Shown here: in pieces, positions 51,383-59,626 of the stretch
How positions within the stretch are numbered: the first letter of the stretch is position 1
How the letters are laid out: every line of letters begins with the position of its first letter
Source: Vibrio sp. STUT-A11
Lineage (GTDB): Bacteria; Pseudomonadota; Gammaproteobacteria; Enterobacterales; Vibrionaceae
Reading direction: 5' to 3'
NCBI RefSeq assembly: GCF_026000435.1
Contig: NZ_AP026763.1
Coordinates: forward strand, 3,162,001-3,226,000
DNA length: 64,000 nucleotides
Made by a program: the position numbers and the translations under genes
The notes under the pieces: model-generated
What the model saw: the letters and a program-made list of their open reading frames with translations, nothing else
Told to the model about the DNA's origin: nothing
The model's database searches: none

Positions 51383-53560
51383 ATGAAAACAGCGCTTCGA
51401 ATTCTAATTCTGTTACTGGTATTACTGATTGCTATCCCAGCAACCGTTATTGCGCTGCTTGCTACTTCCTATGCTAACCAAACCTGGGGCTTTATTTCAC
51501 AGCATCTGAACCTATCTGTTCAGGCAGATAAGGTGTATTACGACTTTCCTTATCACCTCACTGTGCAAGGTATTCGAACTAAAAACGAACGTGCTTCCTA
51601 CATTGAACAAATCGATGTATGGCTGAACCCAGATGTGCGTCGTGATGGAAAGTGGATTGTCGATAGTTTGCTTATCGATGGTGTGAGCTTACAAAAAGGG
51701 ATGCCTGCCTTACCCGATCTCAGCGCTGTCCTGTTCCACCAAGTGGCCGTTAAGAATCTTGAATACTCCAACAACCAATTAGTGGTCAATGGGTTAAACG
51801 TTCAAGTTCAAGCGCCTGATTGGCATAACAGCCCGTATGAAGTGCCTTATGGTGAAATACAGCTATCCGCAGCTCAAATATACTGGAACGGTGAAGCTTT
51901 CGATAATGTCTTGCTAGATATGGATTATCGACCTGAAAATAGCACACTCTACGGTTCGTCGTTTGAATGGCGAGGCAGCCAGGTTTCCGGTCAAGGGGAA
52001 CAGTACCCTCAAGGCTGGTCTTTGGTTAATGTCACCCTCAACAAACTAAAAATAAACGATACGCAGCTAAAATCTCTACTTGCGAAACCATGGCAACAGA
52101 TACCATTCAAAATCAACCATATTAATAGCTTAGACTTGCTCAATGCGGATATCGAGTGGGGAGATTGGCACTGGCAAAATTTAGATCTTTCGTTGGAAGA
52201 TGCTGAACTTCCGCTCTCGCTTTGGCATACACAAGCTCAGGTATCTCTTCAAGCCGACAGTGTTCGCTTTCAGGAACAAACCGCGATCGAACCACGCTTA
52301 AGCGCGACAATGACGCCCGGTCAGATCGAGCTGAAAGAACTCGACTTAGACTGGCAACAAGGTCGTATTCAGGTTTCGGGCCAGTTCAAGCCAACCCGAT
52401 GGCAGATAGAAACAGCCTCAATTCAGGGCTTGAAGTGGGCCATACAGCCAGAGGACAGCTCTGATTGGTGGCAACAAGGTCGTATTCAGGTTTCGGGCCA
52501 GTTCAAGCCAACCCGATGGCAGATAGAAACAGCCTCAATTCAGGGCTTGAAGTGGGCCATACAGCCAGAGGACAGCTCTGATTGGTGGCAAGTGGCGACG
52601 AACGAACTAAAAGAGCTCGCGATAAACCAGCTTGATATCGAACACAGCCAGATCATTCAGATATCACAGCAGCCCTATTGGCAGGTTTCAGGACTGAACT
52701 TAGAAGGTCGCCAACTTGAAATCAAACGCTTAGCGAAGCACTGGACCGTGTGGAATGGCAATCTGGACGTCAGCGTCGTCAACGCCAGTTATGATAAGGT
52801 TGTAACAACTCATGCTGCGCTGTCAACTCAAAGCGACAATGGGTTGTGGCAATTGACTCGTTTGTTTGCTCCATTAAAGCAAGGTTATATCGAAGGTTAC
52901 GGACAGATTGATGTCAGTACCACCAGCCAACCATGGACACTAAACTTAGATGCAGATGGTATCCCTTTGCGACTGTTCCACGCTTATCTACCTGACGTAT
53001 TAGCCGTAGAAGGTTTTTCTGATCTCAACCTTGAGCTCCAAGGTCTGGCGGGAGATCACAATATGCTGGCGTACAGCTTAACCGGCGCTGTCGAAGCCAA
53101 TTTACGTGAAATAACTCTGCGTTCACAAGCAGATAAGTCACTTAAACCCATCACATTATCTCCCGTCCGCCTGCAAGCGCAACGTGGGGAGGTCGTTATG
53201 AAACCCATCACCATTTCAGGCGCTGCTATCAAAGGTAAACTATCTGGTGCTTTCGATCTGGCTAACAATCCATTAAGCGGAATAGAGTATCAACTGCAAG
53301 AACAATGCGGCTTGATTACTGGTGACCTTTTCAGCCCTGAACCCGAGACGAATAAGTGCATTCAACCTAATAAAAACCAAGTATTACCACCGCAAGATGG
53401 TTCTGCGTTACCGGAATCAGGTCAAGAAGAAACCGAGCCTGCAGCCCCTATTTCGGACATCAATTTAGAGCTGCAGGAAGACGAGTTGGTTGAAGAGATA
53501 GTGGAAGAAAATGAGCCAACAATAAATGCTGCTGCCGACGAAGCGCTAACAGCTGAGTAA
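51383..53560 (+). CDS. AsmA-like envelope protein with internal tandem duplication
   Basis: A 725-residue protein with an N-terminal membrane helix (about 4-27, RILILLLVLLIAIPATVIALLA) and a long periplasmic beta-rich region. Near the C-terminus it has IEGYGQIDVSTTSQPWTLNLDADGIPL and VVMKPITISGAAIKGKLSGAFDLANNPLSGIEYQLQEQCG, similar to AsmA/TamB-type proteins, which act in phospholipid transport between membranes. ATG 51383 is chosen because upstream in-frame codons run through the pckA terminator. Residues about 324-403 contain a perfect 39-residue tandem duplication. The tail is very acidic. Without that duplication the protein would be 686 residues. Confidence 0.75.
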   Translation: MKTALRILILLLVLLIAIPATVIALLATSYANQTWGFISQHLNLSVQADKVYYDFPYHLTVQGIRTKNERASYIEQIDVWLNPDVRRDGKWIVDSLLIDGVSLQKGMPALPDLSAVLFHQVAVKNLEYSNNQLVVNGLNVQVQAPDWHNSPYEVPYGEIQLSAAQIYWNGEAFDNVLLDMDYRPENSTLYGSSFEWRGSQVSGQGEQYPQGWSLVNVTLNKLKINDTQLKSLLAKPWQQIPFKINHINSLDLLNADIEWGDWHWQNLDLSLEDAELPLSLWHTQAQVSLQADSVRFQEQTAIEPRLSATMTPGQIELKELDLDWQQGRIQVSGQFKPTRWQIETASIQGLKWAIQPEDSSDWWQQGRIQVSGQFKPTRWQIETASIQGLKWAIQPEDSSDWWQVATNELKELAINQLDIEHSQIIQISQQPYWQVSGLNLEGRQLEIKRLAKHWTVWNGNLDVSVVNASYDKVVTTHAALSTQSDNGLWQLTRLFAPLKQGYIEGYGQIDVSTTSQPWTLNLDADGIPLRLFHAYLPDVLAVEGFSDLNLELQGLAGDHNMLAYSLTGAVEANLREITLRSQADKSLKPITLSPVRLQAQRGEVVMKPITISGAAIKGKLSGAFDLANNPLSGIEYQLQEQCGLITGDLFSPEPETNKCIQPNKNQVLPPQDGSALPESGQEETEPAAPISDINLELQEDELVEEIVEENEPTINAAADEALTAE
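52352..52591 (+). repeat. Perfect 117-bp in-frame tandem duplication
   Basis: Two identical 117-bp units (52352-52468, 52469-52585) followed by the first 6 bases of a third. The 6-mer TGGCAA occurs at 52352, 52469 and 52586, at each junction. No base differs between the copies, so the event is recent or the copies are being homogenised. It adds 39 codons and keeps the frame. Confidence 0.97.
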
Positions 53561-54463
53561 TTGCGAATAATTAGGGATTAGCATGTAAGTCCCGACAAAA
53601 TCGACGGCTGGCGTATCACCACTATAAATCACTACATGAATCACGATTCGCGCTTTACGGCCCGACTTCAGTCGGTCCAAGTCACCGCTGATACCGTCAA
53701 GCGATGTGCTGGCAACAGGGTTTTGTTCCACGGGTTGGCGATAACGAATCGAGCTGTCCGCAAGAACAATATCACCGTGCAGACCACGCTCTTTAAGCAG
53801 TAACCAGGTCATTCCCCACCCAGTCAATGTCGCCAAGGTAAAAGCAGAGCCAGCAAACATGGTATTGTGAGGGTTCAGGTTAGGGTTAAGCTGGGCGCAA
53901 CATTCAAATTGATAACCCGTGTATTGATTAATCTTAATCCCCATTTTGTCACTAATCGGGATTTGCTCTTCCCATCGCTTCTGAAGCTCCGTACACCACT
54001 CAGGGCGGCGCAGAACATTGGCCATCGGGTCCAGAGGTTTAACCATTTGTTGGTGACGGACCGGGCCACGCTCATCAGTCAGCTCACCACGGCGCTCAAA
54101 ACCACTTTTCTCATAGAACGCAATCGCATCTTCACGGGCATTACATACCAAGCGTTTCGCACCTTCCTGGCGTGCTAGAGACTCTAGTGCCACTAACACT
54201 AATGAACCCATGCCTTTACCACGGCGATTACTTTTTACCGCCATGTAACGAATCTGACCGTCATTGTCTGGGGTAATATAAAGACGCCCAATCGCCATCG
54301 GGCGGCCTCGGCCATCCACAATCATCCGGTGGTGACTCATACCATCGTATTCATCACGTTCCGACCCGATCGGCATTCGCCACGGCTCACGTAACATCTG
54401 CCAGCGGAACTGATAATACTTGTTAAGCTGGTTTTCGGTTTTTGGAGTAATGAGTTTGAACAT
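53546..54463 (-). CDS. Bifunctional GNAT acetyltransferase / hot-dog thioesterase-like fusion (YiiD-like)
   Basis: A 305-residue two-domain protein. The N-terminal GNAT domain (about 1-145) has acetyl-CoA-binding VKSNRRGKGMGSLVLVALESLAR and AIAFYEKSGFERRGEL. The C-terminal hot-dog domain (about 160-300) has NPHNTMFAGSAFTLATLTGWGMTWL and ADSSIRYRQPVEQNPVAS. E. coli YiiD has the same fusion. Substrates are unknown. Its 3' end overlaps the convergent AsmA-like gene by 15 bp. Confidence 0.85.
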   Translation of the reverse strand: MFKLITPKTENQLNKYYQFRWQMLREPWRMPIGSERDEYDGMSHHRMIVDGRGRPMAIGRLYITPDNDGQIRYMAVKSNRRGKGMGSLVLVALESLARQEGAKRLVCNAREDAIAFYEKSGFERRGELTDERGPVRHQQMVKPLDPMANVLRRPEWCTELQKRWEEQIPISDKMGIKINQYTGYQFECCAQLNPNLNPHNTMFAGSAFTLATLTGWGMTWLLLKERGLHGDIVLADSSIRYRQPVEQNPVASTSLDGISGDLDRLKSGRKARIVIHVVIYSGDTPAVDFVGTYMLIPNYSQLLSC

Positions 54464-54570
54464 ATCATTCCTTTGAAAGAACTAAACAAATAAATGTCAG
54501 AGAAAATAACGCCAAGCCAATTCCATGTGCTTGGAGTTAAAGCTTAGACCATCAAGATTGCGTTACCAGA

Positions 54571-55005
54571 TTAGACCTGTAACCAGAAAGTCACTGGGCC
54601 GTCATTAATTAATGACACTTTCATATCGGCAGCGAAACGGCCACGCTGGGTAGGAAGCACCTGTTCGCATAAGTCAGAAAAGTAATCATACAGACGTTCT
54701 GCATCGGTAGGGTGAGCACCGCGCGAAAAGCCGGCGCGAGTCCCTTTTTTAGTATCAGCTGGCAGAGTGAACTGAGAAACCACTAACACCTTGCCTTCCA
54801 CCTGTTTGACGTTGAGGTTCATTTTACCGTCCTCATCTTCAAACACACGGTAAGTGGTCACACGCTCCATCAAACGCTTTGCTTTAGCTTCATCGTCGTC
54901 CTTCTCTACGCCAAGCAGAACAAGAAGACCCTGATCGATTTCACCAACTACTTCACCGTCAACACGGACGGCAGCTTCACTGACCCGTTGAATTAGAGCT
55001 ATCAC
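54571..55005 (-). CDS. dtd: D-aminoacyl-tRNA deacylase
   Basis: A 144-residue enzyme that hydrolyses D-amino acids from mischarged tRNA. Signature pieces SQFTLPADTKKGTRAGFSRGAHP (SQxTL, about 77-81) and the C-terminal NDGPVTFWLQV (GPVT) are both intact. Its start lies inside the 3' end of yihY (29-bp overlap), the same gene pair as in E. coli yihY-dtd. Confidence 0.96.
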   Translation of the reverse strand: MIALIQRVSEAAVRVDGEVVGEIDQGLLVLLGVEKDDDEAKAKRLMERVTTYRVFEDEDGKMNLNVKQVEGKVLVVSQFTLPADTKKGTRAGFSRGAHPTDAERLYDYFSDLCEQVLPTQRGRFAADMKVSLINDGPVTFWLQV

Positions 55006-55921
55006 TACGCTCGTTTCCTTTATTTGCTAACTGAGATTCTGCGACCGAGTGTATCATGTCTAGGTCTTCACTCCAGTGCTCTCGTTCACCCATCGCTGCA
55101 GTCACTTCCGCTCCTAACAGCACAATCATCCAGCACAAATATACCCAAACAAACAGGATAGGGATCGCTGCAAGCGCGCCGTAGATAAGCTGATAGGAAG
55201 GGAACTGAGTAATATACATAGCGAAGCCTTTTTTACTCAATTCAAACAGAATCGCGGCCAGCGCTGCACCCACCGCTCCATGGCTAAGGTGTACTTTTTT
55301 ATTCGGTACCAAAATGTACAGCCCTAAAAAAGCAAAGAAAGACAATAGCAAAGGCAACCAACGCAAAAACAGGTTAAACGCACCCGATAGGGTTTCGTTC
55401 TCTAGGATCTGAAGTGATGTCACATACGACGTGGCGGCAATACTGGCGCCGACCATAATTGGTCCGAGCGTTAATACCATCCAGTACATTGAGAAGGAAA
55501 AGACGAAGCGACGTTTATCTTTTACTCGCCATATATAGTTAAGATTCTTATCAATATTAGAGATCAGCATCAGTGCCGCGACAAATAAAAATGCACCACC
55601 AACCGCACTCATTTTACCAGTATTAGACACAAACTCTTGCAAAGCAGTATGTACGGCCTCACCAGACGCTGGCACAAAATTCTCGATAACATACCCTTGC
55701 AACACTTCACCGACATCCGAAAACACCGGGAATTTTGATAATATTGATAACAATACGGTGAGCATCGGTACGATGGACAACAGGGTGATATAGGCAAGGT
55801 AGCCGGCGTTCACATTCACACGGTCGTGCGTCAAACGCTTAAGAAGATACTTAAAGAAAGCGACGCAACTTGGTAATAGATTACTCAATCTCGCCTTGTA
55901 ACTCTCTGATAACTGGTTCAT
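54977..55921 (-). CDS. yihY: YihY/BrkB family inner-membrane protein
   Basis: A 314-residue polytopic protein with about six membrane helices. Family phrases: RLTHDRVNVNAGYLAYITLLSIVPML near residues 29-55, MYITQFPSYQLIYGALAAIPILFVWVYLCWMIVLLGAEVTA. Once called ribonuclease BN by mistake; the true function is unknown. It is the first gene of yihY-dtd and divergent from the DUF2959 gene by only 35 bp. Confidence 0.93.
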   Translation of the reverse strand: MNQLSESYKARLSNLLPSCVAFFKYLLKRLTHDRVNVNAGYLAYITLLSIVPMLTVLLSILSKFPVFSDVGEVLQGYVIENFVPASGEAVHTALQEFVSNTGKMSAVGGAFLFVAALMLISNIDKNLNYIWRVKDKRRFVFSFSMYWMVLTLGPIMVGASIAATSYVTSLQILENETLSGAFNLFLRWLPLLLSFFAFLGLYILVPNKKVHLSHGAVGAALAAILFELSKKGFAMYITQFPSYQLIYGALAAIPILFVWVYLCWMIVLLGAEVTAAMGEREHWSEDLDMIHSVAESQLANKGNERSDSSNSTGQ

Positions 55922-55956
55922 AGTTCATCTCATAATTAGCATCTGGGACATAAAAA

Positions 55957-56598
55957 ATGCCTTACTTATTAGCAATTGTACTATCAATTTTTACTTTAAC
56001 AGGGTGTCAGTCTGCATATTATTCCGCAATGGAACAAGTGGGATACCATAAACGCGACATCATGGTCGATCGTGTTGAAGATGCCAAAGAGTCTCAACAA
56101 GACGCTCAGGAAGAATTCACCAGTGCGCTTGAAGCCCTATCTGCTCTGACCAACTTTGATGGTGGTGAGCTGGAAGACGTTTACAACAACATAAACGACA
56201 AATATGAAGACAGTGAGAAAGCGGCGCAAGATGTCCGCGATCGTATCGCTGCTATCGAAGATGTATCAGATGCACTCTTTGACGAATGGCAGGACGAACT
56301 CGATCTGTACACCAGTGCAACACTGCGTCGTTCGAGTGAACAGAAATTGCGTGATACCAAGGCGTCTTACAAAACCATGCTCAGTGCGATGAAGCGAGCT
56401 GAACAAAAGATGACGCCAGTTCTTAATACATTACGCGACAACACCTTGTATTTAAAACATAACTTAAATGCGAGCGCAATTGGCTCTCTACGAGGCGAAT
56501 TCTCTAATCTAGAGCAAGACATTCAATATGCCATCAAACAGATGAATGCAGCGATAGCGGAATCAGATAAATTCCTGCAAAAGCTAAACCAAAAATAA
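55957..56598 (+). CDS. DUF2959 family lipoprotein
   Basis: A 213-residue protein with a lipoprotein signal: hydrophobic LLAIVLSIFTLTGC, lipobox LTGC with Cys17. The mature part is almost entirely helical and coiled-coil, for example VGYHKRDIMVDRVEDAKESQQDAQEEF and LRDTKASYKTMLSAMKRAEQKM. This pattern is DUF2959. Function unknown; a coiled-coil envelope lipoprotein next to the YihY membrane protein suggests an envelope role (weak inference). Confidence 0.85.
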   Translation: MPYLLAIVLSIFTLTGCQSAYYSAMEQVGYHKRDIMVDRVEDAKESQQDAQEEFTSALEALSALTNFDGGELEDVYNNINDKYEDSEKAAQDVRDRIAAIEDVSDALFDEWQDELDLYTSATLRRSSEQKLRDTKASYKTMLSAMKRAEQKMTPVLNTLRDNTLYLKHNLNASAIGSLRGEFSNLEQDIQYAIKQMNAAIAESDKFLQKLNQK

Positions 56599-56611
56599 CT
56601 TACCTGAATTT

Positions 56612-56640
56612 AACACCTCTCTACGTGGAGAGGTGTTCGT
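56612..56640. terminator. Bidirectional terminator between DUF2959 and the P-loop ATPase gene
   Basis: Ten-base perfect stem AACACCTCTC with GAGAGGTGTT, 6-base loop, T-rich on the plus side. It overlaps the last codons of the minus-strand ATPase gene, so the 3' ends of two convergent genes share it. Confidence 0.75.
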
Positions 56641-57178
56641 TTTCTTCCTGACTGACTAAACCGGCCACCCTTTGAACAAACCTTACCCGCTCCTCTACCG
56701 TTCCCCATGGCACTTCAACCACCTGATAACCAAGCTCAGCGTAAGTGGTAACTAGGATTTGATGGATTGTCATTGCCTCTTCAAAGCTGTGGGGACGCAC
56801 CTCATCCTGCACATAAATCGAGGCTTCAGGTCGACAAGTCAGCACTTGACTATGGTACCCAGCACTTTCTGTCACAAAGTCTAAGTCTACATCACAATCG
56901 CCCACTCGCAGATAAGCAATGATGTCTGGTATCGCGCGATCAACAAACGCCACTTCGTGACTCTGCGCCTGCTGTTTCTGCTCGCTCATGAGCTCAAGGC
57001 ACAATCTGGCAAACTCAGGTAAGTTGTTCCAAGGTAAGATACCGCCTTCCAACTGGCTTTGTTGCTCTATTATGGTGCGAGAGCTTTCAGCGAAAGTCGC
57101 AAAGCCCTGCTCACCCAAAGCGTTCAATAACGTCGTTTTACCGGCGCCTGGACCACCCGTAATCACCATCGGTTTCAT
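56621..57178 (-). CDS. AAA family P-loop ATPase/kinase (NadR-like, AAA_28 type)
   Basis: A 185-residue cytoplasmic protein. P-loop GGPGAGKTT near residues 7-15 follows the first strand (MVITGG), and a later VAFVDRAIPDIIAYL has the Walker B-like acidic pattern of nucleotide kinases. ATG 57178 is chosen because the longer frame would begin inside the typA terminator. It resembles small orphan predicted ATPases related to the NadR kinase domain. Substrate unknown. Same strand as typA but separated from it by a terminator. Confidence 0.75.
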   Translation of the reverse strand: MKPMVITGGPGAGKTTLLNALGEQGFATFAESSRTIIEQQSQLEGGILPWNNLPEFARLCLELMSEQKQQAQSHEVAFVDRAIPDIIAYLRVGDCDVDLDFVTESAGYHSQVLTCRPEASIYVQDEVRPHSFEEAMTIHQILVTTYAELGYQVVEVPWGTVEERVRFVQRVAGLVSQEENEHLST

Positions 57179-57203
57179 CAAAGTCTTCCCTTTCCCTGAA
57201 ATA

Positions 57204-57232
57204 CAAAAAGCCCCGAGCATAACTCGGGGCTT
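57204..57232 (-). terminator. Terminator after typA
   Basis: Perfect 10-bp stem AAGCCCCGAG with CTCGGGGCTT, 5-base loop, with a T-run on the minus strand. Confidence 0.88.
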
Positions 57233-57259
57233 CTTATTAACTTAATCCGTTACAGCAGA

Positions 57260-59089
57260 TTATTTCGCTGAACGTGAAGCACGCTTACGATCGCTTTCCG
57301 TTAGGAACTTCTTACGGATACGAATGCTTTCAGGTGTTACTTCTACTAGTTCGTCATCATCGATGAATTCTAGTGCTTGCTCAAGAGTCATCTTGATTGG
57401 CGGAGTAAGAACCTGTGCGTCATCAGTACCAGAAGCACGAACGTTAGTTAGCTGCTTACCTTTCAGTGCGTTTACTGTAAGGTCGTTGTCGCGGCTGTGA
57501 ATACCGATAACCATGCCTTCGTAAACTTCTACACCGTGACCGATGAATAGGCGACCACGCTCTTGAAGGTTAAACAGTGCGTTGGTTAGCGCCTTACCCA
57601 TCGCGTTTGCAATTAGTACACCATTCACACGTTGACCAATGTTACCGCCTTTGTGAGGGCCGTAGTGATCAAACGTATGGTAAAGAAGGCCAGAACCAGA
57701 CGTCAGCGTCATGAATTCCGTTTGGAAACCGATCAAGCCACGAGATGGCATGTCGAAGTCCATACGTACACGGCCTTTGCCATCTGGAGACATATCTTTC
57801 AGCTCACCTTTACGCAGGCCGATGTTCTCCATGATGCCGCCTTGGTGCTCTTCCATCACGTCGATAGTGACCGTTTCGAACGGTTCCATCAACTGGCCAT
57901 CTTCTTCTTTGATGATAACTTCTGGACGAGATACCGCTAGCTCAAAGCCTTCACGACGCATATTTTCGATCAGAATAGACAGGTGAAGTTCACCACGGCC
58001 TGATACGCGGAATTTATCTGGATCGTCAGTTTGCTCTACGCGTAGTGCTACGTTGTGTACCAGTTCCTTCTCTAGACGCTCAAGGATGTTACGTGAAGTT
58101 ACGAACTTACCTTCTTTACCCGCGAATGGAGACGTGTTTACCTGGAACGTCATGGTTACTGTTGGCTCATCAACAGAAAGTGCAGGTAGTGCTTCCACCG
58201 CGTTTTGCGCACAGATAGTGTCAGAGATTTTTAGCTCGCCAAGACCGGTGATTGCGATGATATCACCTGCGTTAGCTTGATCAATGTCGTGACGCTCTAG
58301 GCCAAGGTAGCCCATTACTGTGCCAACTTTACCGTTACGAGTTTTACCGTCTGCACCGATAACTGTTACTTGTTGGTTTGGCTTAACGCTACCACGAGTT
58401 ACACGAGCAACACCGATAACACCAACGTAAGAGCTGTAGTCTAGCTGAGAAACTTGCATCTGTAGTGGACCGTCTAGGTCAACTTCTGGTGCTGCTACTT
58501 CTTCAACGATAGTTTCGAATAGTGCTTCCATATTCTCGCCAGTTTCGCCTTCTTCTAGAGAAGCCCAACCGTTAAGAGCTGAAGCGTAAACTACTTTAAA
58601 GTCTAGCTGTTCGTCAGTTGCACCTAGGTTGTCGAATAGGTCGAACACTTGGTCCATAACCCAGTCAGGACGAGCACCTGGGCGGTCGATCTTGTTGATT
58701 ACAACGATTGGCTTAAGACCATGAGCAAACGCTTTTTGCGTTACGAAACGAGTTTGCGGCATTGGGCCGTCAACTGCGTCAACGATAAGTAGTACAGAGT
58801 CTACCATCGACATGATACGTTCTACTTCACCACCGAAGTCCGCGTGTCCCGGAGTATCTACGATGTTGATACGGTAATCGTTCCAGTTAATTGCTGTGTT
58901 TTTAGCAAGAATGGTAATACCGCGCTCTTTCTCGATGTCGTTCGAGTCCATGACTCGCTCTTCAGCTTCACCGCGAGACTCAAGCGTGCCTGATTGTTGT
59001 AGCAGCTTGTCAACCAGCGTTGTTTTACCGTGGTCAACGTGCGCGATAATCGCGATATTTCTTAATTTATCAATCTGTGGAGTAGCCAT
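57260..59089 (-). CDS. typA: Ribosome-associated GTPase TypA/BipA
   Basis: A 609-residue translational GTPase needed for ribosome assembly and stress or cold adaptation. G1 HVDHGKTTLVDKLL (about 17-30), G3 DTPGHADF, G4 NKIDRPGARPDW, followed by EF-G-like domains and the BipA-specific C-terminal domain with GPHKGGNIGQRVNGVLIANA. Divergent from glnA across 537 bp, the typA-glnA pairing seen in E. coli. Confidence 0.97.
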   Translation of the reverse strand: MATPQIDKLRNIAIIAHVDHGKTTLVDKLLQQSGTLESRGEAEERVMDSNDIEKERGITILAKNTAINWNDYRINIVDTPGHADFGGEVERIMSMVDSVLLIVDAVDGPMPQTRFVTQKAFAHGLKPIVVINKIDRPGARPDWVMDQVFDLFDNLGATDEQLDFKVVYASALNGWASLEEGETGENMEALFETIVEEVAAPEVDLDGPLQMQVSQLDYSSYVGVIGVARVTRGSVKPNQQVTVIGADGKTRNGKVGTVMGYLGLERHDIDQANAGDIIAITGLGELKISDTICAQNAVEALPALSVDEPTVTMTFQVNTSPFAGKEGKFVTSRNILERLEKELVHNVALRVEQTDDPDKFRVSGRGELHLSILIENMRREGFELAVSRPEVIIKEEDGQLMEPFETVTIDVMEEHQGGIMENIGLRKGELKDMSPDGKGRVRMDFDMPSRGLIGFQTEFMTLTSGSGLLYHTFDHYGPHKGGNIGQRVNGVLIANAMGKALTNALFNLQERGRLFIGHGVEVYEGMVIGIHSRDNDLTVNALKGKQLTNVRASGTDDAQVLTPPIKMTLEQALEFIDDDELVEVTPESIRIRKKFLTESDRKRASRSAK

Positions 59090-59359
59090 GGATATTGATT
59101 CACTTAGATAGATGAAATGCCACCACGCTAAGAACGGGTGCTCTCTGGCGACATTTGCTGATTAAAAAAACGGCCATAATGTACCAGATTTTAGCAAAAA
59201 GCCTAGAAATATGTGATCTACTCCCGAGCATTTCTGCGATTTATACGCTTAATGCACGCTTTCGTCTTCTAAGCGGTGCCGTGAAGTGAACTTTCTTTAC
59301 TTCAACGTTCAATACAAATTGACTATTGCTTAAAAAATGGGCTGAATAAGCGATGTGGC
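59090..59359. other. typA side of the typA-glnA control region
   Basis: 270 bp without a gene. It should hold the minus-strand typA promoter, which I could not assign. AT-rich; no terminator or repeat recognised. The glnA control elements begin at 59360. Confidence 0.4.
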
Positions 59360-59449
59360 TGTCACATCGTGGTGCAATAAAAATAAATTGCACCACCAAA
59401 GTGCAGATAAGGATCATTATGGTGCAATGCTTTGCACCAAACTAGTATC
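59360..59449 (+). promoter_or_regulatory. NtrC enhancer sites upstream of glnA
   Basis: Two sites match the NtrC pattern TGCACCA-N3-TGGTGCA: 59360-59376 (TGTCACA-TCG-TGGTGCA) and 59389-59405 (TGCACCA-CCA-AAGTGCA). Two weaker half-sites follow: TGGTGCA at 59420-59426 and TGCACCA at 59433-59439. Centres of the first two are about 147 and 118 bp upstream of the predicted sigma-54 start, close to the enhancer positions known for E. coli glnA. Confidence 0.8.
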
Positions 59450-59488
59450 CAAAAACACAATCCATTGAAATTAATGGAATATTTTTTT

Positions 59489-59504
59489 TGGCACGGTTCT
59501 AGCT
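59489..59504 (+). promoter_or_regulatory. Sigma-54 promoter of glnA
   Basis: TGGCACGGTTCTAGCT matches the -24/-12 consensus TGGCACGNNNNTTGCW with a single mismatch (A for T just before the GC). GG and GC are at the required spacing. Transcription should start near 59515, giving a leader of about 110 bases. Confidence 0.88.
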
Positions 59505-59626
59505 TTAGAAAAAACAGCATCGGTTAATGAAAGTTTAGTTTGATTAATCAATGCCGAATTTCACATTTAAAGAATAGTTCCTAAATCGAGCTTTTACCGC
59601 TTATTTAACACTGGAGGTTATCCAAG

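Noticed and set aside
59370..59395. TGGTGCA...TGCACCA everted pair read as one operator
   Set aside because: These are the facing halves of two adjacent NtrC sites with correct 3-bp internal spacing, so the two-site reading is simpler.
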